Below are positions 22,402-35,433 of a stretch of 64,000 bases of DNA, piece by piece (the stretch's first letter is position 1; every line of letters begins with the position of its first letter). Location: contig JAJHTX010000005.1 of assembly GCA_032164295.1 (NCBI GenBank), positions 806,001 to 870,000 on the forward strand. The letters run 5' to 3'. The position numbers were made by a program, and so were the translations under genes. Source of the DNA: Inonotus obliquus (taxonomy: Eukaryota; Basidiomycota; Agaricomycetes; Hymenochaetales; Hymenochaetaceae). The notes beneath the pieces were generated by a model. It did no database searches and was not told the DNA's origin. It saw only the letters and a program-made list of their open reading frames with translations.

Positions 22402-25400
22402 TTACATAATAACACAACGCCATCCACTTTCCTTCTCTTCCTTCTTCCCATTCTCATTCGCGGATGTCGTCCCAGTAGCAGAAGAAGAGGAAGAAGAAAT
22501 CGCCTTTCCTTCAAAGACAGGTTTGCTGAATACTCCTGTAGCAACTTCCAGAGAAGCACGTTCTTTATGCGAAGGAGAGGATACCCAACCTCCTGGGAAA
22601 GCGAGTGCGGATGCTGTTGATTCTAGACGTCGACGTGAAGGAGAGAGTGGGGAGAGTTGATCGTCTAGTTCTGGGGTGTCGTTTTCGACTTGGGGAGCTT
22701 GACTGGAGATAATGTTAGTAAATAATTACGAAGAATTGTTTTGGATGGAAAGGCAGACTTACCTGGGCTGCTCGGACGTTGAAGGACTTTCCGATTGAGC
22801 AAAAGCAGATGGGAAGGATCGCATAGCAAGAGTATGCGTAATCCCAAGCGACTTGCCTTGCGTTCCATGTGGGGTACGCGTATTCGTCGCAGCCGCAGCT
22901 GAAGTGACGGTATCAGAACTCTTTGGCTCTTCAGAAATATGCGTAACCGTCCTCTCTTCGTCCAGCGACTCAATCTCCGATCCTTCACCTTTCAACTTCG
23001 GTACAGACATCGTCTCGACATCTGGTGTTGTAACGCCCGTAGCAGTAGTCTCTTGTGATGTAGAGAATGTACGCGAGAACTGTGTAAATGCACTATCTGT
23101 GCTTAGTGTGTTTGTAACGATGACTGGTGGTGCTGGTGGAAGTTGGGATGTAACGTCGACTTTTGGTACAGCCAATTCTGGTGTTGGAGGAGGTGGCTCC
23201 TGTGCGTCTTTCTGGACGTCCTTCTGTTCCAGAGGTTCATCATTCGTAGTGGTAGTCGCAACCTCTTCTGCAGCCACCTCGCCGACGGTTTCGGACTGGA
23301 TGTCTTCTTTCTCCGCAACGTCTTTCTCTTCAGATACTTCCGCCGCAGGAGTCTCAGAATCAACATAGGATTCCCTCTCACCATTAGTCTCCTGAATCCA
23401 CTAAATCAAAGCAAATAAGCTTCTTGTGTAATTATAAGAACGAAACAAACATCCTTACTGATTCCGTCGCAGTACCCGGAGTTCCAGCCTTCTCACCCGT
23501 CGTAACACCTGATACAGCATACTCCGTCAACGGTTCCGTTGGATCAAGCACCTCAAGCGTCTTCTGAGCTAAAAGGGGCGTATGGAATGGCGACACCGGT
23601 GCCCCTTGAACTTCAGCACCGGATACAAGAGGTGTCATCACTTCCGCTGATGCAAGAGACCTCACGTCTGGATCAGTTCTAGGAGAACTTGGTGCATTTG
23701 GGATATGACTGGCTTCGGAAACTTCGGAGAGTGAATCGAAACCTGGAGTTATTGCTCCCAGTTCGGATCTTGGAGTTAGAGGAGCTTCGGGTTCATTACT
23801 GTTTGCAATGGATACGGTGTCTTCATGTGGTATATTGTCAAGAATTTCTGCAGTGGGAGTGGCCTCTTCTACCCCTCCAGGACCCTGCTGAGTTACGGAG
23901 TAGGAAACCGGGAAAGGTGATTTCGGACGTTCGACATCTGGTACAGACTCCGGTGCTTTAGCTGCCTCGACATGCACGTCTGGAACCGCGGTAACCTGCT
24001 GGACGGGCCCGGGAGCTGGAGTTGCATCACGCGTCGCATCGGAAACAGCATCCGCATCCAAGTGCAACTCTCCAGGCTCGGGGACACCAGGTCCAAGCTT
24101 CGTAACAGTATACGAAGGCGTCCATGGTGACTTCGGTCGGTCCGGAACGTCCTTCGTGCTGGTGTCCACAGTAAGGTTACTCGGTACCACTTCAACTAGA
24201 ATCTCTGGGTTTCCGTCTTCAACCACTTCTCCAGAAGTCTCAGTCTGAACGATCTGTTGGATGGCATTAGCATGAACACGAAGGTCTGGATGTCAAAAAC
24301 AGAAACATACCTCAGCTTCTGCAGGAGATTCCTCTCTCCCGACATCCTTCAGTACTGTCACCAGACGTTCAGGCTGAGAAGGCTCAGCCGGAACAGCCTC
24401 CTCAGAAACCTCCGTCTCAGTAACAGCGGGTTCAGGAACCTTCGCAATCGGAGCCTGTTCGACAAATGCAGTCTCCAAGGGTTGCTCTGGTTCCTCCGAA
24501 ATCGGAGCTACGGCCTCCGTTGTAGCCTCCTCCACCTTCTCAGGTACAGCTTCTTCCGCGGCAACTTCGGCCGCCTTCTCAACAATAGGTTCTTCTGTCG
24601 GTTCTGGATGAACGGGTGAAATGCCTTGCTGAGTCACAGAGTACGACGGAGTCCAAGGTGATCTGGGCCTCTCTGGAGGAACTTCCGAAACTTCAGTGTC
24701 AACGTTCGGTCCTGCTGGAGCAGGAGCTTCTTCAGTTTCAGGTTTATCTCGTATCACTGATTGAGTAGGCGTCTGGAGTTCCTGATAAAAACGTTAGTGA
24801 GAGAGTGAAAATATCAATCAAAAATAGACTTACTACTGGCCCCGTATTGACCACCTCTTCCTTTACTTCACCTTCATCAGGAGTAACCTCATCCTTCGTC
24901 GGCGTCGGCGTCCTGGCTTCGTCCTCCGCGCCAATTACTCCGACCTCAGTCGAAGTCGAAAGCGCAGGCAACTTAACAAGCTCTTCAGGAGAAATCCCAA
25001 TAGCCTTTGCAAGCCTCAACTCAACCGGAGCACTCTCTCCTTCATCTTCGTCAGGCAAAACTGTCAAAGTCTCTGACACGGGTGTGGGCGTTTCTACAAG
25101 AACGTTTGGAACGACTTCGGTTGCTTGTTGTGTATCTTCTATTGGGATGATTGTCTCTGATTCTGATGTTTCGTTGAGGCTTGCGGTTCCAGGTTCTGAT
25201 TTGGTTTGAGTGATGTTGCTGCCTTCTGGAGCAACTGTGGGTGCCTCTGAGACAACGGAGGCTGGCTCGATTGGTTCTTGAGATTGAGGGACCGGAGACT
25301 CAGGAAGTTCTTCTGGCTGAGGCAGCTTCGCTCCTTCCTGAACGGCCGGCGCATCTGGTGTATTCCCTTCTGGCTCTTTCTCGGCGATTGTCTCCTCCAC

Positions 25401-28400
25401 GATCTCCGCGGTAGTTGCTGGAGCGGCATCCTTAACCGGCTCTTCCAGCGCAGAGGCAAGCACAGGTTCCTCAGCTTCAACACCGGCCTTCGGAAGGTCG
25501 CCAGCAGGAACATCTTCAGGTTGTTCTTCCTCATCAGCCTTTTTCGCCGACCGTGTAGCCTTATCGTCCAATCCTACAGTAGCAGGTGTGCCAACCGGTT
25601 CAACAACTCCATCCACTTCGGAAGCGGAGGGGACTCCTGATTGTTCTGCGGGACTGCCTGGTGGGATATTTGATGGTCCTGACTCCGTGATGGTATCGAT
25701 TCCCTCAGGCTCGGGCTTGTCTTCTTCTGCCGAAGCTGGTGGTACGGGTGTATTCGTTGAGGGTGCTTCAACTTCGAAAGCGCGTGTCTCAACGACAGGA
25801 GTTTCCTGAGCGACATCTTCCTTCGTAGCATCCGCTTCCTCGATCGGAGCAGGCTCCTCAGAAGCTCGCACTTCCCCAGAAGGAGGGACTTGCAGAGAGC
25901 CAGGTTCTTGAGCAGGCGCAGACAATCCCTCTTCAACTGCAGTAACGGGAACCGAATCTTCAGCCTGCTTCTGTACGTCCTTGACCTCTTCTTCTTGGAC
26001 ATCCTGAGCAGCATTCTCGCTCACTCCCGATTCTTCCTGCCTTTCGACTTGTGGAGGCTCGGATTCGAGTGCTTCCTGAGTAACGCTCGCTGGCACAGTG
26101 GCTTCGTCTGTCGCAGTGGTATCCGCAGAAACATCAGCAGGAGGAACAGGTTCTTCGGTCTTCTTCTCCTTCGCCTTGACCTCTTCCTGCAGAAGATCCT
26201 TCGCAGCATCCTCGCTCACCGGCGCTTCTTCTTTAGCCTCGACTTGCGAAGACTCGACTACGACCGAATCTTGAGTAGGACTCGCTGAATCAACTGTCTC
26301 GCTTGCAGCAGGGACACCCACGATGGGAGACGGCTCTTCGTTAGGTTCGACGATATCATTTACAGAATGAGAAACATCCGCTACGACGTCAACGACTGAC
26401 TCAACAGGAGTGTCGCTCGGAGTTTCAACAGATTCTTCAACCTTATCCGTTGGAACGGGTGCTTCCACTTCCTTCGGAGCCTCGCTAGGAACTTCCTTAT
26501 TCTCCTCCGGGGCAGGTACAGCCACCTCGTTGGACGGGTCGTCGACAGAAGGAACAGGCGCAGATACCTCAGCGGCCTCCTTTGAAGCAGGAGCATCCGA
26601 AATGACCACTTTCTCATCCTCCTGTGCCTTTATCTCCGAGTCCGCTGCAGGCCCTGGTTTGGTTGACGTCGCTTCCATCACATCGACTGATTTCTTCTCC
26701 CCGATGATGGACTCTGGATTGGCATCCTCCGTAGGTTCCTTGGCGGGTGTATCATTCGGACTTGTAACTTCTGGTTTCGTTACTGCAAAATCAGGCGCTG
26801 CTTCGGTCTTCTCCTTGGGTTGCGTCTCGGAAACCACAGGAACAGCAGGAACCTCAGAAATCTCAGTTTCCTTCGTCTCACCCTCATCCTGCTTGGCTAC
26901 TTCTTCCGAAGTCGGAATTGAAGGCACGGCATGTTCTTCGGGTGTCGCTGACGAAGCTTCACCCAACTCTGAAGGAATATTTGAGAGGGACTCTACACCT
27001 GACTCTGAAGCAGGTGGGATAGAAGCGTTCTCTTCTTTCGTCTGTATAAAGCAATCAGAATCTCGATTTTCACTAGTAGCATGTCAATGAAAGGATAAAC
27101 GTACTTCAGCTTCCGAAGCAGAGATCGATTTCTCCGTAACGGCTTCCTTCGTCTCCTCAGTTTCTGTGACTACATCCTGACTCGCGGCTTTAATATCCTC
27201 CTCAGTTGCTTTATCAAAATCAACTTCGTCATTAACATGCGCATGAGACGCTCTGTATAGCTTTGTTGCAGCATCGTAAGCCGTCGCTTCGGGGATGACT
27301 CCTTGATTAGAGACGCTTTCGACTGGCCCGGCAATAGAAGTTTCAGTTGGAGCAGGCCCGCTGGTTACAATGGACTCTTCAGCTACGACTGGTCCAACGT
27401 CCACAGGCCGCTCGTCCTTCGTACTCTCCTGGCTCCCCTTCGGTACTTCATCTGCAATTTTGGCTTCATGTGGCTTGACTTCGGCCTCATTCGACTCCTT
27501 CACTACAGACACCGTTACAGTCTCCGACGCAGGTGCCTCAGTTTGGTCGGCACTTGTCTCTTGGATAGTAGTGGTTGATGGTTCTTCGAGTTCTTCTGCT
27601 TTCACCGGTTCGGTCTCCATTGACTGTACCTCCGGCTGCCTGGAGGCATCGGTAGAAACTACTGCCGAAGCTTCCTTCAGCGCGGTGACAGGCTCTTGAG
27701 CTTCGACTGGTGTTCCTTCGGTCAACGGCGCATCTCCCTTGACCTCGCTATCGCGTTGCTCAGTCGGAGCAGCTTCCGAGGCAGGCGCTTCAGCTTTGAT
27801 AGGCTCTTCGGCGGAAGCAGGAACAACTGAATCTGCAACTTGAACCGTTTCTTCCACCTTTACATGTTCCTCCTTCGCCGGTTCCTCAGCTTGCTTAGGC
27901 TGTACATCCGAAGCAGGTTTAACATCATCCGCGGGCTTCGTCTCCGTCCCAGAAGTAGTTCCCGATAAAGGAGGATCCAGCGAAGACGTGCCTGTCTCGA
28001 CCGACTCGAGCGCTCCTTCGTTGGTAGCAGAAGACTCTTCCGTAACGGGAGTCTCCTGAAGATGTTCGACTATCTGCTGTGCATCCGATGCAGATTTAGT
28101 ATCGTCCACGGGCTTGGTCTCAACGATAGATATGGACGAAGAATCCTGAGCAGGTGTATCGACTTCGGCTGCTTTCCGCACTTCCTCTTCGTTAGTACTC
28201 GTCTCTTCCTTAGCTGAGCCCTCTTGAAGATCCTCCTTTGACTGTTCTTCACCTAGCATCTCTCTAATCTCTTCAACGGGAAAATCCACAGCCTTAGCTG
28301 GATCTTCCCCATGCACGAGCACGGCCTCCTTCGAGACATCCGCGATGACGGTATCAAGCTCGGTGCTAGCCTCAGTCGCTTCGTTATTCGTAGCTTGATC

Positions 28401-28870
28401 GATCACCGTTCCGGTGGCGGCGGTGGCATGGAGGACAGGTACCGCCCCGGTCTCCTCCTGGTTAGCTGGAATAGGAGGAACGGCCGCATTCATATTCACG
28501 TCAGCGTCCCGCGTCTTCTGCAAGAAAAGTAGAAACCACATAAGGAAATCATATCAACACAAGTCGCACTTTAACCGATACGAAGAAGTTTACGAACCTC
28601 AGATACGTCCAACTCCTCTTCGCGTTTAACATCACTCAAATTTGCATCCGCCAGACCTTGCTCGTACTCCTCCGACTTGACATGTTCCTGAAGCTCCTGA
28701 AGCTTCTTCGCACCCTCCACTTCTCCTTCAACAGTTATCGGCACACTCGTATTCGCACTCGTAGCCGCCGCTGAAGCCACAAACACGTCACCAACCCCTG
28801 CACCCTTCCCATCCTTTCCTTCTACCGTCGTCGTCAGAGAAGGCGCAGTCAAACTAGCAACCTCCGTCAT
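22402..28870 (-). CDS. Giant acidic disordered protein with C-terminal CaaX box
   Basis: Seven exons, 28870-28598, 28517-27105, 27041-24834, 24781-24311, 24253-23459, 23400-22763 and 22702-22402, join in frame to 2,032 residues. Almost the whole chain is built from Glu, Ala, Pro, Val, Thr and Ser with very few aromatic residues, so it should be intrinsically disordered and strongly acidic. Three copies of a module like RPKSPWTPSYSVTQQG occur at about residues 1336, 1494 and 1564. The last exon is more ordinary and ends in GWRCVIM. CVIM is a canonical farnesylation CaaX box, so the protein is predicted to be prenylated and membrane-bound. I recognise no enzyme domain. Function is unknown; a tether, scaffold or spacer at a membrane is an inference. 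Five of the six introns are phase 0. Confidence 0.85.
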
Positions 28871-29119
28871 TTATCTCCTCACTACAAACGCGTCACAAGA
28901 GCTCCGTATGTCGCAAGTCGAACGTCGTAAATCGTAAGGACACAAGCCGTCGATAATGTATATGTGTGTGTCGTAATAGGTATCGGTAATAGACGATAGC
29001 AGTGGTTCAAGAAAAAGAGAAGACCCTCAAGACACAAGAAAGAAACCCCGAAATAGCAGCCGCGGTGGTGGTGGTGGCTGATTGACTCCTCTCAAATGAG
29101 TGAACCTAAAATAGAGACC

Positions 29120-29401
29120 CTATCCGTCCCGATCCTCGTAAACGTAGTCAACCCCGTTAAACGTGATACGACGCGTTAGACTCGAAATCGACGCGTCCTT
29201 GAGCAATCCTAAGCAAATTCCAAAGTCGTTAGGATTGATAACGACGGGAAAGAAAGCAAGAAGGAATAGGAAGGAAGAAAGGCGCAATAGGAGATATCCT
29301 CGTGGCCTTTCTCTATTCACTCGGAAAGTTCCGTTCGCTTGAGGGCCGGAACCAAACGCGTCGAGACGCGACTCTTTGACGGGTCGGCTCATGCAGATCA
29401 T
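29120..29401 (-). CDS. Uncertain small reading frame
   Basis: A 93-codon frame lies between the GPI protein gene and the giant protein gene. It contains a hydrophobic stretch, but the middle also has a good branch site (CCTAAC) followed by a TTTGCTTAG acceptor, so the frame may contain an intron and the true product would then differ. It could also be an upstream frame in the leader of the giant gene. No family is recognised. Confidence 0.2.
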   Translation of the reverse strand: MICMSRPVKESRLDAFGSGPQANGTFRVNRERPRGYLLLRLSSFLFLLAFFPVVINPNDFGICLGLLKDASISSLTRRITFNGVDYVYEDRDG

Positions 29402-29665
29402 GCGATTTTCATCTCACATTCCACACCATAATATTCCGAGAAATAAAATGAATCCTGCTTGAGTTGCGTAACTACAGACAGGGGATCGAGACAAGGCAAG
29501 AGAAATAGTATGTGCTAGATTATCATACTCATCCGTGGCAATCGAGAAGGGAGCGCAGGTGATAAAGGAACGCGTGATTATCTACGTTTTTGCGTGGATA
29601 AGGTCTCCATATATAGTCCAGTAACAGATGCAATTAAAGTATATGTCCATTGATGTCCATCGCTT

Positions 29666-30773
29666 TTATAGAAGAGCAGCACCAATAAAGCCGAGGAGAC
29701 CGGCAATACCAGCCGCATTCATCGACAAGCCGGGCATGGCGCCATTACTTGCATCTCCAGAAGCAGCCGCGGTGGAACCTGAAGCAAGTGCTGATGAGGA
29801 GCTGGTTGACCTGGCGGCAGAGAAGGAGTGGGAGGTGGAGGAGCTGGCCGAGCCAACCGCATGGGAGGTGGAAATGGTTGTAGCTGAAGACATACCCGTT
29901 GCTGAACCAGTAGACTCCGAAGCTGACCTAGTAGCGCCAGCATTTGTGCTAGTGCCCGTCGTTTCGGCAGGAGAGGACTCAGAAGCAGCGCCAGTAGCCG
30001 TAGCGCCACCGCTCGCCTCAGATCCGCTTGCGGCAACCGAATCGTTAACGCAGCTACGTGCGGGGAATCGCGTGTCAGCCATCCAGGACATATCAAACAC
30101 CAGTCCCAGACTAATCTCGTCAATCCATACCGAACTTACCTAGAGTCAGAGCTGCTGGAAATCGTCACCGTATCGGAGAAGGCCTGGGCCCCGGTACTAT
30201 CCCTGACAGCGAGCGTCCTGTGAAAGACGGCGTTGATGACGATACTAGACCGAAACTTAACATGTCGACTTACACAGAGGTGCCGGCAGCAATGTCAACT
30301 TCCCATGTCCTCTGAGTGGCATCTGTCGAATCGAAAGACTTGAGCTATAGACAGACGGTTCAGCACAGTTGTGACAGTCGAGGAGAACAAGAACTTACAG
30401 GGGACGCAGAAGGCTGACCACCTAGTCATAGCAACGAAAAAAGGTCAACAGACGTTACGAGAATGGCCAACAGTACAACGGTACCTGGAATAACGGTCAC
30501 GAAATACGGTGCCTGCCCTTCGCCGTACGTCAAAAGAGCCGGTTCTGAGGTGGCAATCAAAAGAGTGAGAAAATGAAAGACAAAGTGCAAGTGTCTGCCA
30601 CTCGTTACGTACGACACTGAACAAGGCTCGACCTACGCGATGTGAAATAAAAAGTCAAAAACTCCCGCTAGGTAACAAGCGAGAGAAAGATGTACTCACG
30701 GAGTGTTAATCATCAAGGCGTAACCCTGAGCAGCGAGGGAGGCAAAAAGAGCGAGGACAGCGAAGGACTTCAT
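29666..30773 (-). CDS. Kre9/Knh1-like GPI-anchored cell-wall protein
   Basis: Seven exons, 30773-30700, 30632-30613, 30544-30485, 30421-30399, 30344-30274, 30217-30140 and 30053-29666, give 237 residues. A signal peptide (MKSFAVLALFASLAAQGYA) is followed by one Ig-like domain of the Kre9/Knh1 N-terminal type: INTP, VQCQPALLTYGEGQAPYFV, VIPGG, then WEVDIAAGTSV and a final DSTGAQAFSD strand. A 120-residue Ser/Thr/Ala-rich stretch, surely O-glycosylated, leads to a hydrophobic tail (MNAAGIAGLLGFIGAALL) typical of a GPI signal. It should sit at the plasma membrane or in the wall. Relatives are linked to beta-glucan organisation in yeast. Two exons are only 20 and 23 bases long. Confidence 0.9.
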
Positions 30774-31378
30774 GATGAACTGTCTAACTGAGGACTAAAG
30801 ACTGTGGATAGTAGATGAGATATGTCGAGTACTTTGTAAAGAGAGCGTGGACTCGAGAGGGGATGGGCGTGATGAAGAAAGTAAGAAAAAAAGAGGCTGA
30901 GGAGGAGGAGATGGAGAGAGGCGAACAACGAGGGTACTGATTTGCCACTATGTTTGAGGGTGTTTTATATTTTTTCTAAAATAGAACGATATAATCCTCG
31001 GCTGACAGTTCGGACTCCGATTTACGTAATTTAGGATCGACGCTCTAGCCGAGCAAGCGATTGCGGCTCCCATTTTATGCTGCGCATGGTATGTTGCTTG
31101 TCTTGTACTGCGCATAGCGGTGTAGTATAAGTAGACAAGACTCCTTGGCTGTAAGCTCTGGACTCCATCCTGTTACGAGGTGCAATGTTCTACACCACCT
31201 TAAATTGGCAACGCGAACACGATAAAAAAAAATCCTACATAGGTATCATTCATAATGCTCCAATTGGTGTGAACCTACGTGGAGTACCTTCCCAAGATCC
31301 ATCCTTCCTCAAAATTTCTACCTTCCATCTTTCGGCAACTGAGAAAAGTTTTCCCTTCACTTCTTGGCTCCTACCATG
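30774..31378. other. Intergenic
   Basis: Promoter of the GPI protein gene and 3' flank of PRMT5. No gene seen. Confidence 0.6.
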
Positions 31379-34300
31379 TTAAAGACCATACCAACTACTC
31401 CTCCCACCAGGATTATGCAAACTCGTTTGTCCAATCTTCACAACTCCCGCATTTTCTTCTCCTTCTCCTTCTCCCTCGTCACCGATTCCAAATCCAACCG
31501 ACGACGTTCTGGGACCGAAACCGTCAGCCCCAAATTGACCCAAAGATAGGTCTCCGGAAGCACTAGCATATATACCAGTCGCAGAACTCAATCCGGGCAA
31601 TGTTCCAGCACCGCCAATGCTCAAGTCAACCGCATCTAATAGCGGACTTCGTGCGCGCGGACCTGGAGATGCAGTTACAGCAACAGGCGAGGCGATTAAC
31701 GATCCAGCTCCATTTACACGACGGGGAGTAGGCATAGAAGTTGTTGTTGATGTTCCTGTAGGTGTTGGAGTAGGCGATGGTGATGGTGGTGCGTTGAACC
31801 CCGCAGAGAGTGGTTGGGATTGACATGGTGTTATTTGATACGGTGAAGGTAGCGCACTCGAGCTTGGTAGCGAGACTGGTAGGAACGCTTCAGCGTACCA
31901 TTCGTACCACACCTTGCCGGACCCTGTGAGTCGCCAGATGTTTACGCGGAGTTCTGCGTTGCTGGGTAGGTAGAGTGGTTCCTGCTCAGACACGAAGGGA
32001 GGTGAACGACCTATTCACCGAGTCAGGACTTCGCAACCCACCTTTAGCGGGAAGAAACAAGGGAACCAGCTAAGCATATCTTTCGAGATATAATCCATCC
32101 GGTCAGGATGGATACTCAAACCAATATTATCGTACAACACTGCTTCAAAGTACCCAGCAAATCCATGCAAGATACCAGAGTGAGGAATCGCGAACATAAG
32201 CGATACAGATCGTGTATTATGGCTATTCGAAAGAGGTAGCCCTGCAGCGGGTATATTAGTCTAAGGGAAATAACAAGCGCATATACCCACCTCTAGAATC
32301 CAACACAGCATCCTTCCTTGGATGCTCAAACTCCCAACACCTCTGAATTCGATTCCCGCAACGCCCACCATGTCCAGGTCCAGGAGAATCCTCTCCAAGA
32401 AAGTTGAAAGCCTGAAGCAGCACGACATACGGCGTCTCAAGTCCTTTCTCCCTGTCCTTCTCACTCGAACCTTTGCTACCACCAGCTTCATGGTACAGCT
32501 TTGCGGAGTGTATTGGAGCGAGGAAGGATGCGTATGAAGAGGGTATCGATATTCCGTCGTCTGATATTGCAGTTAGTAAAGGAACTCGTTCTGTGGATAT
32601 GACGGACCTTTCAAAAATCGCATCGCTCCGTCCAAGCATTCTGGACTAAGCTCATTATCACCAAACGAGCCAAGCAGCTCGCTTACAAGGATATCCGCCT
32701 TTTCCGGAACGTCGAGACGTCTCATATCACCAAACAACACCTCCACTTTACCCTTCCATTCCGTTTCTCGTCGATGTTGCAAGCTACGCATATTAATATT
32801 AACACTTCATATGCATAATAGTGTGAAACGATAAATGCGATAACGTACGTGACGTATGCAGAAGGATTTTTCTCGATGGCATAAATGAAGACGTGATGTG
32901 AGGATCGTTCGACTGCTTTCAGAGCTCGAGCCACAAGCGGGCCGCGTCCTGCGCCCGCAACGGTAAGGACGCTATAATTAACGGCAGTCAGCTCAACAAT
33001 CTGAAGGGAGGAATGATTTCAGAGCGCACATTCGATCTTCCGCGGACCGATCGGAGAGCGCTTTGAATATGGCCTATCAAGAATCTTAACGTTAGCTATA
33101 TGCACTTCTAGGCATACTTCCCATACACACCTCCTCGTACTTCTGGTACTTCACAGGATCTCGCTCAAAATTCTCATACACAGTACTCGCCAAATGATCC
33201 TGTAAAGGCTATCACACTAATGAAATCGGCTCATAGCATCCACAACGCATACATACAACAAACTTACCTGTAGTGGCATTTGTAGGAAATCTTGGTATCC
33301 TTGTGCATAGTTCTCAAGCGTGTTTGCTTCCTGAGCACGTCGTGTATATGGAGAGCTCTTTTCCAAATATCGGATGTAATCAACGTATTTATCCTCTGTT
33401 CCTCGTGGATGAAGCCGTGAGTCAGTTCCGGATAGCACGATCGTCGGTCGGTTCTATAAGTGCAAACGCGAAATGAGAAGAGTAAACCGATGAGAATGAA
33501 ATTGGTGCTTACTCGCATCATCATCTGAAGGAACTGTTGAGTCCCTTTTGGTAGCACAGGATACCCTTTCGCATTGGGAATAAATGTAGAAGCGGGAAGG
33601 AAAATATGTGACACAGGTTCAGCAGCCCATCTTGTCAAAATACCCCGAACCGAGGGGAGAGGTAACGTCAAATCCAAACCTACGAAAAGCAAAACAAATG
33701 ATAAAGTCAGATTGATGTCAATACATCAAAATCGACGACATACCTAGAGTTAACCTCGGACTATACCCACAGATTGTCCGAATAATATCCCAAGACTCCC
33801 AAGTCCCACTTAACTCTCCAACAGGCGGTGCAATCAAGTTTAACGACGAGCTCCTTTTCGCAGGACTAACAGGACTCGAACTCGCAAACGAAACTGAGCT
33901 CGAGCTAGGTATTCGTTCCTGATTCTGCGCCTGGCTAAGAGAGGGTAACGAAGGTGAAGGCGGGAATAAACCAGGAGAAGCCGGTGGTTGAGGTGTTCCT
34001 ATACCACCACCACTCGTACTCGTATTCTTCTGTGCCGTCTTCAACACCTCGGGATCATATAACGTCACTCTAACCACAACCTGTAAAAAACAGCTTAAAC
34101 TTTCCAAACAACTCTTTACTGCTCTCCCATAAGACGCCGCGTGCGTTTTGTCTAGAGGTGGTGGGAGGATTATGGTGGTTAGATTAAGGTAGGAAGCGTA
34201 AGAGAGTTCGGATTTGAGTGCTACTTCGCAGTCGTGTCGGATCCAGGAATCTGGAGAGTCGAGTTCGAGCCAAGGGGATGCAAGGCCTATTACGTTTTCG

Positions 34301-34826
34301 GCTTCTTCTGTGGGACGTGTAGAGTAGTTAGTTAGTACAGGCTAGCGAGGGAGGGAGAAATGTACTCACCGAGAGAGGTCATGTTAACCTCATCCTTCAG
34401 AAACGAAGGAGCAGCTCTCCATCTCTCAGCTCTTTCCTCCATCTCCAACTCCTTCTCTTTCTTCCTCTTCACATATTCATCCTTCTCACTCTCTTCAATT
34501 CCCTTCCCTTCTATATCCATAGCCATACCTGCCAATCCACCACCACCACCACCATTTTCATCATCACCACGACCACTCCCAATCTGAGTTGTCGTAGCAC
34601 ACATAGAAGTCCATCTCTCCTTCCACCTCTCATTCGTCACCGGTGCGGCAAATCCATCAAAATACCTCCTTCCATTCTCTTTTAAATTCAAAATCGCTGT
34701 TGCTGAAGTTGACGAAGTGAATTCTTCTTCTTTTGTGAGATTGTTTTGAGATGGATTAGCTTTGTTGAGTTCTTCTTGTGATATGAGACGGATGATCGGG
34801 CTGGTGTTGTTCCAGGATGTATCCAT
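31379..34826 (-). CDS. PRMT5: Protein arginine N-methyltransferase 5 (Skb1/Hsl7 type)
   Basis: Eleven exons, 34826-34370, 34307-33744, 33679-33513, 33453-33268, 33199-33131, 33073-33030, 32971-32849, 32783-32608, 32560-32291, 32241-32042 and 31981-31379, give 952 residues. The TIM-barrel half includes [10 protein letters not shown] and NRPTIVLSG. The methyltransferase core has [12 protein letters not shown] (SAM motif I, about 497-508) and the PRMT5-specific double-Glu loop [15 protein letters not shown] (glutamates at about 572 and 581). [14 protein letters not shown] and the closing [12 protein letters not shown] are conserved. The enzyme makes symmetric dimethylarginine on histones and splicing proteins, and yeast homologues also act in cell-cycle control. 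It is longer than animal PRMT5 (about 640) because of disordered inserts, one splitting the last strands. Confidence 0.96.
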
Positions 34827-35433
34827 TGTAAGAAGTTAGTGAAGTAGGACGTTAGTGAGGTAGTATGTACATGTACATGGTACGCGTCTTGTGAGTGAGG
34901 CTGTAGATCATCACGCGACAAAGGCGCAGATAATCGTGCAGTCAATTTCAAAATCATAAAGTTTATTCCATTGAAACGATATCATATTATGTGGGTGAAA
35001 GAGGTCTCATTGCATACATGTACATGTCATAATTATAATAACAACATCTAAGCCGGTCATTTCACATCAGACATCATATCACAAAGAGAACGATCAGTGA
35101 TAAAGGAAAGCGCAGGAAAGGAGAAGAATGCCAACGTTGAAAGGCTCGGAATCAATGAGGGGAGGGATCGAATCAGATGGTTAAAAATGAAAGAAAAAAT
35201 GATACAGGATGAAGATTGAAATGAAGGTGCATAGACAAGAAAATTATCGAAGGAGAATGAAAGGAAGGAAGGAAAGCAAGAAAGAAAGGATTATGTTTGT
35301 TTCCAATTTGTGGTACAAATTTTATTGGCTGGTTAATGTCCATTTCCTCTTCTTTTGTCTCAACTTCGTTTGTTCGTCGATTTCTTTCAAATCATTCAAA
35401 CCAAGAAACCCACCCCCGACGTCGACTTCGTCT
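34827..35433. other. Intergenic
   Basis: Promoter of PRMT5 and 3' flank of the CRIB protein gene, partly purine-rich (about 35,160-35,290). No gene seen. Confidence 0.6.

Noticed and set aside
24257..26617. Plus-strand open frames of 75-220 codons opposite the giant gene
   Set aside because: They are antisense of a biased GAA/GCA/CCA-rich coding sequence; Ser/Thr/Arg/Leu-rich shadows.
33000..33030. A 29-base intron in PRMT5 ending at CTTCAG
   Set aside because: It breaks the frame. Using the later acceptor AATTATAG (58-base intron with CTGAC branch site) restores [12 protein letters not shown] in phase.
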